A DNA stretch of 64,000 nt, taken from the NCBI GenBank assembly GCA_009746045.1, contig RPFO01000016.1:761895-825894 (forward strand), given 5' to 3'. Of the stretch, positions 11,741-23,500 are shown piece after piece. The notes under the pieces are model-generated. The model had not been told where the DNA came from, searched no databases, and saw nothing but the letters and a program-made list of their open reading frames with translations. Each line of letters starts with the position of its first letter. The stretch's first letter is position 1. Both the position numbers and the translations under genes were made by a program. Source of the stretch: Mesostigma viride (taxonomy: Eukaryota > Streptophyta > Mesostigmatophyceae > Mesostigmatales > Mesostigmataceae).

Positions 11741-14700
11741 GCTCTGCTACCCGCCGAACGCGGATGGAGACGCGGCGGCGCCGCCCGTGCCCGTGGGCAA
11801 CATTTTCAAATTCCACCAGATGGGCGTTCAGCCCCAGACCGTGCTGCTCGTGCTGGACAGCTCCCTGCGGGTAGGTCATCATACCGTCCGTGCCATATAG
11901 CGTGTGCAACACTATTTGCGATAGATCCGTGTCTGCCAAGCGAAGTTCGTGCTGGACAGCCCCCTGCGGGTGGGTCCCAATCATGTTTCTTACCAAGCCT
12001 GGGCCTTGCTACCAGGGCTGAGCCTATGTCAAGGCTGGGTTCATGTCACATCAAGGCTGGGCTTAGAGCGCTGCAAGGTGGCACTTTTATACTGGCTGGA
12101 TCATTCTTTTCTAGGCGTTTCTCTTTCTACCGAGCCTGGAATGCATGTGTTTCTGGCGTGCACCATTTGGTTGGCTTTTCTGGCATGCAACGAATGGCTG
12201 GCCTTTGTTATATCGTAGAATGCTGCACTTGCCGACGCTTTGTTATCGTGCCTTGACACACCAGTGTGTGTTGTGTGTCATGGGCCGCCTGATGCCAAGT
12301 GCTGGCTGCGTGCAGACACACACTGTTAAAGATTTTTTGAAGCGTGAGATGGGAGCAATCAGCCTTGTTGGCCTGTAAAGTCCCTCATTGTAACTTAGGT
12401 TCAGTGCTTCTACTAAGGGTATTTGTCATTCGTCAAACGGTTGACTATTTGCCTCGGAACTTGGTCAAACGGTTGACTATTTGCCTCGGCACTTCGTCAA
12501 CTGGTTGACTATTTGCCTCGGCAATTCGTCAAACTGGTTGACTATTTGCCTTGGCGCTTCGTCAAACCTGGGGGGGGGGAAGCTTTATTTCTTTATAATG
12601 AACTTAAGGTCGCTCACACACGCATGTAATGCATGCGTGTGGATAAAACACAACAGCACTTGGTGGTTGTTGACAGCTGCATAAACTACAGAATAGTACC
12701 TAGTATCGTTCACAGCTAGGCCAGAGTCAAGTGTGCACAGCATGATGCCATTAAACAACCATCACGTCCTCCTCGCTGCTATCAACAGGCACGACTGTCA
12801 CAGTTTTGTCCGAGCTTGCCCTGCACCCTGCGCGCTGCGCGCCGCTGTCCACTTGTTGCCCGTGCCACCACCCATCCGGCGGGGGCCAGCTGCGTTAAGC
12901 CATTGTTGTACTCCTGTCTGTGCCTTTTCGTCCTGGGAGCTGGCTTTCTCTTGCCCTTCTTCTTACTTGGCTCAGAGCTGCCGCCATCATCGGCCTTGCT
13001 CCTTTCTGTCTCGGCCCCCTCCTCGCCAGATTCCTCGCTAGATTCCTCCTCGACAGAATTTGAGTGAGGCAATGTCAGATGATGTTGACTGGCTGCCACG
13101 TTCCTCTTCCTGCGCATGATACCCATCCTCACGGTCTACTCTTGCGTTTCTCGCGTTCCTGCCTGCCCTCCTTTTCATCTAAATTGCGGCCTAGGTCGAC
13201 GATATTTCCCGTTGCTACCGGAACAGTTTCTCCAGTTTGCTTCTCAAAGAGAGCATCTAAGGTGCTAGTCTTAAAACCTGCCAAACCGTTTTTCTTTGAC
13301 ATTCTCTAGCTCATGCAACACTCCCTAAACATCGCCCGCCGCCATTATCGAAACAATTTCACATGCAATATTTTATCGCACATGTAGTCGCCAGACGGCC
13401 TGAGGTCGGAGGGTTTAGTTAAATAATATTTTTTTCATGCCCTGGTCGGCCGGTCCTGCCTTCCCCGTCTTCAGTTACCCGGACATTGTCCTGAATCGTA
13501 CGGTCTTTCCAAACCAACTCTTAACCTGCAGCGTACCTAGGATTCAGCGGGTACGGGCTGACGGCCTGACGCTGGGCCACTGGACCTCAGGTCTGGCCTC
13601 TCTATGGGAAAACCTGACTTCCGTGGTTGACGAATACCCTACACATTTCGTCAAACCGGTTGACGAATTGCGGAACATATTCGTCAATTTGTTGACGAAT
13701 GTGGTTGACGAATGGCCCAAAATGGTATACTTTGTACTACTAATATTTTAATTCCTCAACCAGTTGACGAATTCGTCCCGTTAGTAGAAGCACTGCTTGG
13801 GTGTCTCTTGCTGGCATTCCATGGCATCTTTAGCGTGTGGCTTGAGGTAGCCCACCATCCGATTGCGATTGGCTTCACTTTGCCTAAAGATAATTATCTT
13901 GTGAATTACCCATTGGCTATGTTGGTGCGGTGGGGTGTGTGTGGGAGGTGTGGGGGTCATGTGCAGGTCACGGCTGTCAGCAGCAACTGCACCGACTGGA
14001 TGGGCTGTGGACCCCAGCAGCTGCTGGGGAGGGCGGCGGCGGATCTATTCGACGAGGTGCGGACGGTGATGTTTTTAGTTTTTTGCTTGGTTTAGGATGC
14101 AGGGCGGAAGCGTCCTGTCTGGGGCATCTTTTCTGTACTAGGGGGAGAAACTGACTGTAGTAGGTAAAGAGGTAAACAGAACTAGCCCCATTTTTTTTAT
14201 GCACTTGTGTGTTATCTGGCAAGCTCGGCACAGCCTCGGTGGAGCCTCGATGGAGCCTCGATGGAGCCTCGATGCAGCCTCGATGCAGCCTCGATGCAGC
14301 CTCGATGCAGCCTCGATGCAGCCTCGATGGAGCCTCGATGGAGCCTCGATGCAGCCTCGATGGAGCCTCGATGGAGCCTCGATGGAGCCTCGATGGAGCC
14401 TCGATGGAGCCTCGATGCAGCCTCGATGGAGCCTCGATGGAGCCTCGATGGAGCCTCGATGGAGCCTCGATGGAGCGTCGATGGAGCCTCGATGCAGCCT
14501 CGATGCAGCCTCGATGGAGCCTCGATGGAGCCTCGATGCAGCCTCGATGGAGCCTGGATGGAGCCTCGATGCAGCCTCGATGCAGCCTCGATGGAGCCTC
14601 GATGGAGCCTCGATGGAGCCTCGATGGAGCCTCGATGGAGCCTCGATGGAGCCTCGATGGAGCCTCGATGGAGCCTCGATGGAGCCTCGATGGAGCCTCG

Positions 14701-16266
14701 ATGGAGCCTCGATGGAGCCTCGATGGAGCCTCGATGGAGCCTCGATGGAGCCTCGATGGAGCCTCGATGGAGCCTCGATGGAGCCTCGATGCAGCCTCGA
14801 TGGAGCCTCGATGCAGCCTCGATGCAGCCTTGATGGAGCCTCGATGGAGCCTCGATGCAGCCTCGATGGAGCCTCGATGGAGCCTCGATGGAGCCTCGAT
14901 GGAGCCTCGATGGAGCCTCGATGGAGCCTCGATGGAGCCTCGATGGAGCCTCGATGCAGCCTCGATGGAGCCTCGATGCAGCCTCGATGGAGCCTCGATG
15001 GAGCCTCGGAGCCTCGATGGAGCCTCGATGGAGCCTCGATGGAGCCTCGATGCAGCCTCGATGGAGCCTCGATGGAGCCTCGATGGAGCCTCGATGGAGC
15101 CTCGATGCAGCCTCGATGGAGCCTCGATGCAGCTTCGATGCAGCCTCGATGGAGCCTCGATGGAGCCTCGATGCAGCCTCGATGGAGCCTCGATAGAGCT
15201 AGCCGTGGGTGGTAGTGCGATGCAGGTTTTGCAAGGACCTGTGGGATGGTAGCCAACACTGGTCGACGAGTCAAGAATGTCCACCTAGTTATCCTTAGCG
15301 CGGCCGTCGAGCCCTGCACAGTGACCATCTAGTTCCTCATTGTGACCACCTAGAGTTTCTTGTTGGGGCCACCTAGCTTCTTGTGGTGACCACCTGGTTA
15401 TACACCCTAGTGTGGTGACGGTATGCAACGGGGCACCGTGGTTGCCCAGAATAGCTGTGAGCAAGGCGGGTGACACTGTCACGTCTTTTGCGGTACTCAC
15501 GTGCCCGCTCTCGCTGCCAAGGGTAGAGGAAACACGCGGAGCCCCATGATGCTGTTGGCGATTAGCGTGGTGACCACATCCTGTGGGAAGCTTATGTTGG
15601 ACAGGTGTGGTAGAGGCACTTCAGCCTCACCACCTGCCTCACCATGCTTTTCCAAATATAATTCTCTCTGGTAGGAATGCACTCCGATGACTCCCTTGTT
15701 TTTTTCCAGACGTACAATGATCTAGTGGAATAATAGTATGGCGTTGTATGAACAAATCTTATTTTATCAATGTTGTTATTTTAGGGGGGGACAACCACAT
15801 TTTGTATCCAACAAGGACCATTGACCACTGTGCAACATACCACGATTTGTATCCATAGTACCTTTTTTCACGTGTTACAGAACGGCCGTTGCTGTCTTCA
15901 CATTCAACCCCTTGTCCATGACCATGCAGGGCCAGAGCAAGATGCTGGACGTCATCCACGCGCTTCGCACGTCTGAGGATTCGGCCAAGGAGCACCGCTT
16001 GCAGCTCACGCTCGTCACCCCGCTCATGCTGCGATCCACAGCTGGTGGGTGCTCGCGCGATAGCTTGTCCCTAGCACCTGTCTCACTCGTGCGACGATGG
16101 CTCGTGCACTTGGCGTTGCGGAGCCCACCGCGCGGGGTGTGTGTGGTGGGTTGGATGCCATTGCTTTCGCCAGCAGGCATGCCACATCCTGGCGACGGGG
16201 CAGCACCATCAAAATATCAATACGGTCACCTCATCTCTCTCTCTCTCTCTCTCTCTCTGCCTCCCT

Positions 16267-16346
<80 letters not shown>

Positions 16347-16460
16347 CTCCCTCCCTCCTCCTCCCTCCCTCCCTCCCTCCCTCCCTCCCTCCCTCCCTCC
16401 CTCCCTCCCTCCCTCCCTCCCTCCCTCCCTCCCTCCCTCTCTCCTTCTCTCTCTCTCTCC

Positions 16461-16517
<57 letters not shown>

Positions 16518-16893
16518 CCTCCCTCCCTCCCTCCCTCCTCCCTCCCTCCCTCCCTCCCTCCCTCCCTCCTCCCTCCCTCCCTCCCTCCCTCCCTCCCTCC
16601 CTCCCTCCCTCCCTCCCTCCCTCCCTCCTCCTCCCTCCTCCCTCCCTCCCTCCCTCCCTCCCTCCCTCCCTCCCTCCCTCCCTCCTCCCTCCTCCTCCCT
16701 CCCTCCCTCCCTCCCTCCCTCCCTCCTCCCTCCCTCCCCCTCCCTCCCTCCTCCCTCCCTCCCTCCCTCCCTCCTCCCTCCCTCCCTCCCTCCCTCCCCC
16801 TCCCCCTCCCTCCCTCCCTCCCTCCCCCTCCCTCCCCCCTCCCTCCTCCCCCCCCTCCCCTCCCTCCCTCCCCCCCCCCCCCCTCCCCCCCCT

Positions 16894-16925
<32 letters not shown>

Positions 16926-17027
16926 CCCCCCCCCCCTCTCCCCCCCCTCCCCCCCCCCCCCCCCCTCCCTCTCGCCCTCTCGCCCTCCCTCCCTCCCTCT
17001 CTCTCCCCGCTCGCCCCCCCCCGCCGC

Positions 17028-17081
<54 letters not shown>

Positions 17082-17549
17082 GTCTCTCTCTCTCTCTCTC
17101 CTCGACTCTCCCACTCTTGCACTTGAATATAGTACTTTTTCTTATCAATGATGACACTGCTTTATGCCTGTGTGCGTGCCTGTGTTTTGGGCGTGCACAT
17201 GTGGGCTTCTGCACGTGTATGTGTGTATGCATGTATCAACGGGACAACCAGCGGAAGCATGACATTACTGCACTAAGTGACCAGGGTGTCCATGAGGCAA
17301 CCAGCGCGGGCCAGAAGATGAACATGTGCATGTGCCTACATGTAGGCCTACATGTGTGTGAACATCTGTGTGTATTAGAGCATGTGCATGAGTCCAATGG
17401 CGCAGGTGTGCAATTCAAGGGACTCATGCATGTCTCCATGCATGCGTTTCTGCATGTGCGTGTGTCCCATGGTGCAGGCGTGCAACTAAAGGGCCTCCTC
17501 AACAAATCCGGGAAGCACTTCACCCTGGAGCTGGAGCGCTGTACCGACA
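11715..17549 (+). CDS. PHY: Phytochrome exons 1-4: N-terminal PAS
   Basis: Exon 1 (residues 1-52) ends in [18 protein letters not shown], matching the IQPHGVLLVLD start of phytochrome PAS domains. Exon 2 continues with [13 protein letters not shown] and [12 protein letters not shown]. Exon 3 (about 88-141) contains [16 protein letters not shown], and exon 4 holds [11 protein letters not shown], the usual LELEP-like strand at the PAS-GAF border. Exon 2 could end at 14056 or 14065, but only a donor at 14071 gives the phase that exon 3 needs. No bilin-binding cysteine is seen before the PAS; the cysteine is in the GAF domain, as in plant and cyanobacterial Cph1 types. Confidence 0.8.
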
Positions 17550-20500
17550 GTATGTTGATGCTGTCGCGCCCTCTGCCTGCGGAAATGCATTCTATCCATG
17601 TGTCATCTTCCACTTCATCAACACTACAAAATCCAACCCATACTTGCTTTCTTGTCCATGCATTCTGGCATATCCAGAGCCTTGGGCTACGTCTGTGTGC
17701 TGGGTCATGTGTCCTTTTACGGGCATTCCTTGGCTTTTCCCCTCCACATGTACATTCCTTTTCCATGTTCTCGGCATTCCTTGGCCTCTTGCCTTCGTTA
17801 TTCATTGGCCTTCTGAATCGCTTGTTTTTTTAAATGCATCTTTCCTCTCGGTTGTTCTTGGCCTTCACCATTGGCATTTCTTTACGTTATCCCTCGTTTT
17901 CTTTCTCTTGCTTCCCTCGGTTTTCCCGGACGCCAGAGCAAGAGGAGTTTGAGGTGTACAACACGCTCAAGGACTTGGCAGCCCAGCTTCAGGCGCAGGC
18001 CAAGGGGGATGTTAAGGCCATCTGCAACGTGGTGGTTGGGGTGCGTTCTATTGCCGCTGATTACCTAGGGGTTTATTAGGTGTAAGCATATGGTTGACTT
18101 CACAGAGCCTGTGCATTTACTGGGCGCAGGGCAAGAGAGGCGTTGTCCAGGCGATCTGCAACGTGGTGGTTGGGGTGCATTTTCTTGGCCGCATGGGGGC
18201 TAGAGCATGATGGGTTGGCAGTTGTTTGCTCATTTGGCCATGGCATGCGCTAGTTTGCAGGCCGATAAGGGGTGTCAAGGCGATGTGCAGTGTGGTCCTT
18301 GGGGTGCGTTGTGCGGCCTCGGCTTCAAGTGTAAGCATCAGCCTTTCGATCACGTGAGAGGTAAGGTAGCGGATGGTAGGTTGGTAGTTGACACCAGCGG
18401 CAAGTGTATGGGCCAATACAGGCAAGAAGGAACGGAATAAGGGCGGGCTTGCTGATCAATCCAGGCAAGAAGGAACGGAATAAGGGCGGGCTTGCTGATC
18501 AATCCAGGCAAGAAGGAACGGAATAAGGGCGGGCTTGCTGATCAATCCAGGCAAGAAGGAACGGAGTAAGGGCGGGCTTGCTGATCCTGGGAAGCATGCC
18601 AGCCTGGGTGTCCTTGAGCGTCCGTCTCGAAACGTTTCTTTCTCTAAATGTTTTTTTTTCCCTAAAGGGTTTATTTCTTTCCCGCGTAGCCTAACCAAAA
18701 CTGCGGTCATGGTAAGAGTGGACATGCATGCAGGTTAGTCTAGTGTCCGCCACTCCCCGTGTGTACACTCTGGGCCATGCTTATTGTTCGATTTTCTTCC
18801 CATGCCTGCCATCTCAAAGACTGGATTCGGTACATTAAGACGCGTAGAAATCTCTGGGAACCATGCCACATTTGAATCGTTCGATGGCCATGGTGAAGCT
18901 GTATGGACCCAATCCCTTTCTGCCCCTCCCTCGTCCTCTTCCCTTCCACCACCCCTGCTGCCATCATCGATGCCTCTTGTGCCCTCGATATCTCATCATG
19001 TGTGCCCTGGATGCGCACGGCGTGTGTACCCACCTACGCTAAGTTTGCTATACTTGGAGACTTCGACTTCGGTGTTGTGTTTCAGTGGCGTACCTGACGA
19101 AGGAACCTCATTAAGAAAATCATCCTGAGATTTGCGATATGATATGCACTTGTGATATGCGCAGGTGGTGCGCAAGGTGCTGCAATACGACCGCGTCATC
19201 GCGTACAAGTTCAGCGAGGACGAGCACGGGGAGGTGAGCACCCTCACGGCACAGTAGAAATAAACAAGGCAGCCTGTTGGTAGGTGCCTCAATACGACCG
19301 CGTCATCGCGTACAAGTTCAGCGAGGATGAGCACGGGGAGGTGAGCACCCTCACGGCACAGTAGAAATAAACAAGGCAGCCTGTTGGTAGGTGCCTCAAT
19401 ACGACCGCGTCATCGCGTACAAGTTCAGCAAGGACGAGCACGGGGAGGTGAGCACCCTGACTGCCCAGTAAAAATAGACAAGGCAGCCTGTTGGTAGGTG
19501 ATGGCACCTCACCAGTCTAGCCCTTGCCTCCCTTTGACCACGTCATCGCGAAGGAGATCAAGATCCTACGAAGGAGAGAGATTAATTAATCAATCGGCAC
19601 GTGACTGCGTCACGTGGATACCGAGCAAAGGAACCTCAGAGAGAGATAGAGCATGGAAATGTGAACTTCGCTTGCTAGATTGAGTTTAGTTGGTAGTTGA
19701 GTCTCTGCCTGTCGTCCTTCCTACGAAGTGGCGCTCACATGCAGCCAGCTGACGTGCGCACATGCAGCCAGCTGACGTGCGCTGCATGCGCACAGTCTTG
19801 TGACGATGCATGCTCTCATAGGTACCGTGTTCTTACTAAGGCATGGCCAGAGTGTTTAATGCAGGCATGGTTAAACCGTTCATACCAATCTTGTTGCATG
19901 AAACTACTGTGATTCCTTAGCGTTTTTGTCCTTAGTTAGCCCCTGCGTGGCCCCTGTTGGTGGTGCCAAGCATGCGAGACTAACATGAGAGTTACTGGCT
20001 TGCTCAAAATATTCCTTCTTTGGTGGGAAGAGCTTATCTCTTTCCTAGCCACGCATCCCCCTAACGAGGCCTTCGCTCCCATTGCCCCCCCCCCCCCCCC
20101 CCTTTCAGGTGCTGGCTGAGTCCCTGAGCAACCCTGACTTCATGTCCCTCAAGGGTCTGCACTTCCCAGGGACGGATGTTCCATGGGTAGGCATTGATTT
20201 ATGGAGTGCATGCACGTGTGCTGTTTGTCGGGTGTGGGGTGCACGTGCACTGTTTGTCGGGTGCCTGCCGGCAGTTTTAGCAACAGGCTTGGATCACATT
20301 ATGGTTATCCCTGCAGTGCTGAAGATTGTGTTTGTGGAGGAGCACGCGTTTTCACTTGCCCACTGCGGTTTTGGTTGCAACTCTGTGCATGGCTTTTGCC
20401 ACTGAGTACGTCATCTCGAGCAGCCTATCTAGTTGTCTGTGTCCGCCCTCTCAAGGTAATTATGTAAGCCGTCATGTGGATCAACTTTGAAAAAAGGTTC

Positions 20501-23500
20501 TTTTTGTAAAGGTAGTAAAGCTTCTTATATACAAGTACCAGCTGTGCCTGTCCACTGCGCAAAGCACAAACTGCTCACACATGGAGGCCTGGCTGCCGCA
20601 AGCCTGATCACTACGCTATACTAGTATAATAATGTATACTGAAGTAGTATAGAAATGTAATGTGTACTAAACTAGTATAGTTTTATGTATACTTTTCTGT
20701 CTTATCGGGCACATGTGTGCGCTATACACTCTGACCGCTACTGCCACCGCTGTTTACTGTCTGAGAGTTCCTGCCAAGTCTCTATACACTCCGGGCATTT
20801 GTGCCAAAGCTCTTTCCAATCTGTAACTTACTATTGATTTGGAGAGTTGTGTCCATGCTTGACCTCTTGTGGCACCTGCGTTTGCCCCCCGCAGATGGTG
20901 CGCGAGTTGCTACTGGCGCGCCGCATGCGCTGGATCTATGATGTGGACTCCAAGCCGGTCCACATTGTTCACAACGGCTCGTTTGACGGCTCGCCCATCA
21001 AGCACGCGCATTTTGTGGGTAAGTGCCATGGTGGGTTATATATTCATTAGTGGTATACAAGTTTTGCGGGCCTCGCCCGCGACATTGGAGCTCGTTCTTT
21101 TTGTGGCCGGTCCCCGGCCAGGGAGCCCCGGCTAGGGATTGCGTGACACCACGTACCGCTGCCGAGGGCCAGGTGGCGCTAGCCTCGCCAAGGAGAGCGC
21201 GCTAGCTTTAGGGTTTCGACCACAAGATTCATGGAGGTTGGCAAAAGGGTGAAGAAAAAACCCCCGAAAAAAATGCAAATCCCAGGAAGACCCGAACCCG
21301 GAAACTTACGATTAGACTTGTGATGAAGACGTGTGCCTTGGCGCCTGAAGAGTACGCAACCAGTTTTACACGAAGTTGCACAATATGTATCTTGCTACAA
21401 AGGGACAACTTGCGCAACCGCGCAGTGGACGGAGCTCGCGAACTACGTCTTGCGGAGTTCAACTAGCTCCAGATTGACTGCTACCCCTGCACGGGAGCGC
21501 GATGCGCGCAGGGATGAGTGACCTCGCCAACCCCGCAGACAGCAGGGGAAAATCGCTTACAGGCGGTGGAGCAGAGGAAAATATACGAGTGAGCTTCCTG
21601 CGCGTTTGTAACTGGTTCGTCAGGATAAAGTTTGAGCAACAGCCCAAAAGTTTGCGATGGTTATATCTGGAGCTCGCGAACACAGGAAATCGCAGAGTTT
21701 GGCTCCTGCTGCAATCTGGGCATACGGACCTCTGCCAAATGGCTCATCTGGATGTAACGCACAAAAACCCTCATAATATGGATGCCGTGGTTTGACCTTT
21801 TCGTTATTGGTCGCAATGAAATTTCGCGCAGCTCATTCGTCAAGCGGACTGTAAGTCGCGCCGCTGAGTGGCTGGAGCCGAAAGCCGTTCGAAAGAGTGT
21901 TAGCTAAAATTGTGCCAAGGCTGTGTTTTACAAGCTTTAGTATATATGTTGATTTATTATAAAAGTGTTCGTGGGTTAGGATGCAACCCCTCTGACAGGG
22001 GCCACCTTTGTGAAGCCTGGGCCTAGAACCAGACACGGGGCCACGTTTGTGAAGCCTGGGCCTAGAACCATGCATTGGGCCACCTGTGGATCCCAGGCAC
22101 AGATGCTGTCTTTCACATCCTTACCTGGCGTGGGGGCTGATGCCAATGGTATGCTGTGAGAATCGTCATGCCAGCTCGCAATGGGTAAATAGCTTGGTCA
22201 TGCCCAGTGCCATTGAATGGGCATGCGCCTTTCCTGGCTGATGACGACAGCGTGTCTTTCAATTGCAGGACAAGGACTAGCCCAACCCTCGCTATGCGTT
22301 GACGCACTCTCTGTGATAGGGATGTCTTGTTTTTCAAAGCCCTCATGTTCAAGACTAAACGAACACCCCGCTCACACCGCGTTCCCACCCCACCCCGGCC
22401 GGCATCCCTACCTCGCCTCCATCCGCCTCCATCCGCCTCCATCCGCCTCCATCCGCCTCCATCCACCTCCATCCACCTCCATCCACCTCCATCCACCTCC
22501 ATCCACCTCCATCCACCTCCATCCACCTCCATCCACCTCCATCCACCTCCATCCACCTCCATCCACCTCCATGCATCGCGGTGCAGAGGTCCACCCCTGC
22601 CACCTGCAGTATCTAAAGAATATGGGCCTGAAGAGCTCCGGCACGCTGGGCATCGTGCTCCCGCACGCGCCCCGGAAACTGTGGGGAATCATCGCGTGCC
22701 ATGGGCTGCTGACCGCCAAGCCCGTCTCCTTTGCCAAGCTCGTGACCGCGTCGCTCATCTGCGAGGTGGGTTTTGCCCCCGCGTTTCCATGCACACGATG
22801 TTGGGCTGTTGCTTTAGCTGTGAGCCAGCATTTTGTACGGTTGTTGAGCACCACATGTCTGTTGAGTCACATCTCATACTTCTCGCGTTCTATTTTTATA
22901 CTGCACCACCCTGGTGTTAGACCCCATCGGGGCCATGTGCTCATGCCATCTTCCTAGGTGAACCCTCCTCAACCATGGCGTGTGTCGTATGACCCAACCT
23001 CAGTCAATGGGCCGCTTTCTCCCTAGATCCATTTGGCCCCTGCAAGCAGCCCCTGTCATCGCCGCTGTAAGTTTTTCTGCTCCTTCCCTGTAGTTTCTCT
23101 GCTCTTAGCGGACAGACCCTACCTTTGGAAGTCTAGAATGACTTCCTCCATCACCGCCAAGTTTTCATACTTTTGAAGAGTTTGCAACTCCGCTCCTGCG
23201 CGGTTCCTCCTGCGACTACCAGCGCTTCTGCCCCTAGCAATCGTACCTCCCCACTCTGTTTGCGGATGCCTACCGAGCTGCTTGTGGCCATGCACTCAAC
23301 ATGCAGATGCCTCGCGATCGACTTGTGGCCATGCCCCTTTCCCTGCGACCCGCAGCTCTTCTGCTCCTACCTGGCGCAGGCGCTGCACACGGAGGCGCAC
23401 CTGCGGGACCTACGCGTGGTTCGCATCCAGGCGATGCTGTTGGAGCAGCTGCAGCTCACAACCGGGCGGGAGTTCAGCCACTGGGGCATTGACATGATGG

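Larger units (their letters stand above)
12394..13803. mobile_element. hAT-like DNA transposon in phytochrome intron 1
   Basis: The element spans 12402-13795 (1394 bp) with perfect 15-bp terminal inverted repeats, cagtgcttctactaa. The flanking 8-mers cttaggtt (12394-12401) and cttgggtg (13796-13803) agree at 6 of 8 positions, consistent with an aged 8-bp target duplication. Termini starting CAGTG and an 8-bp duplication point to the hAT superfamily. Subterminal zones are packed with gttgac/gtcaac words on both sides (12430-12560 and 13618-13775), typical of transposase binding sites. No transposase catalytic domain is seen, so it is non-autonomous or decayed. Confidence 0.75.

Noticed and set aside
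13977-15328. Long open frames on both strands (300-435 codons) over 14.2-15.3 kb
   Set aside because: They are by-products of the 11-bp satellite, which lacks stops in every phase; composition is pure repeat and the region is an intron.
16097-17833. Frames of 300-578 codons coding Ser/Pro/Leu or Arg/Glu/Gly repeats
   Set aside because: Product of the polypyrimidine tract; no start context and no non-repeat domain.
22113-22854. Trp/Gly/Met/Glu repeat protein on the minus strand
   Set aside because: Produced by the 10-bp satellite in front of exon 9.
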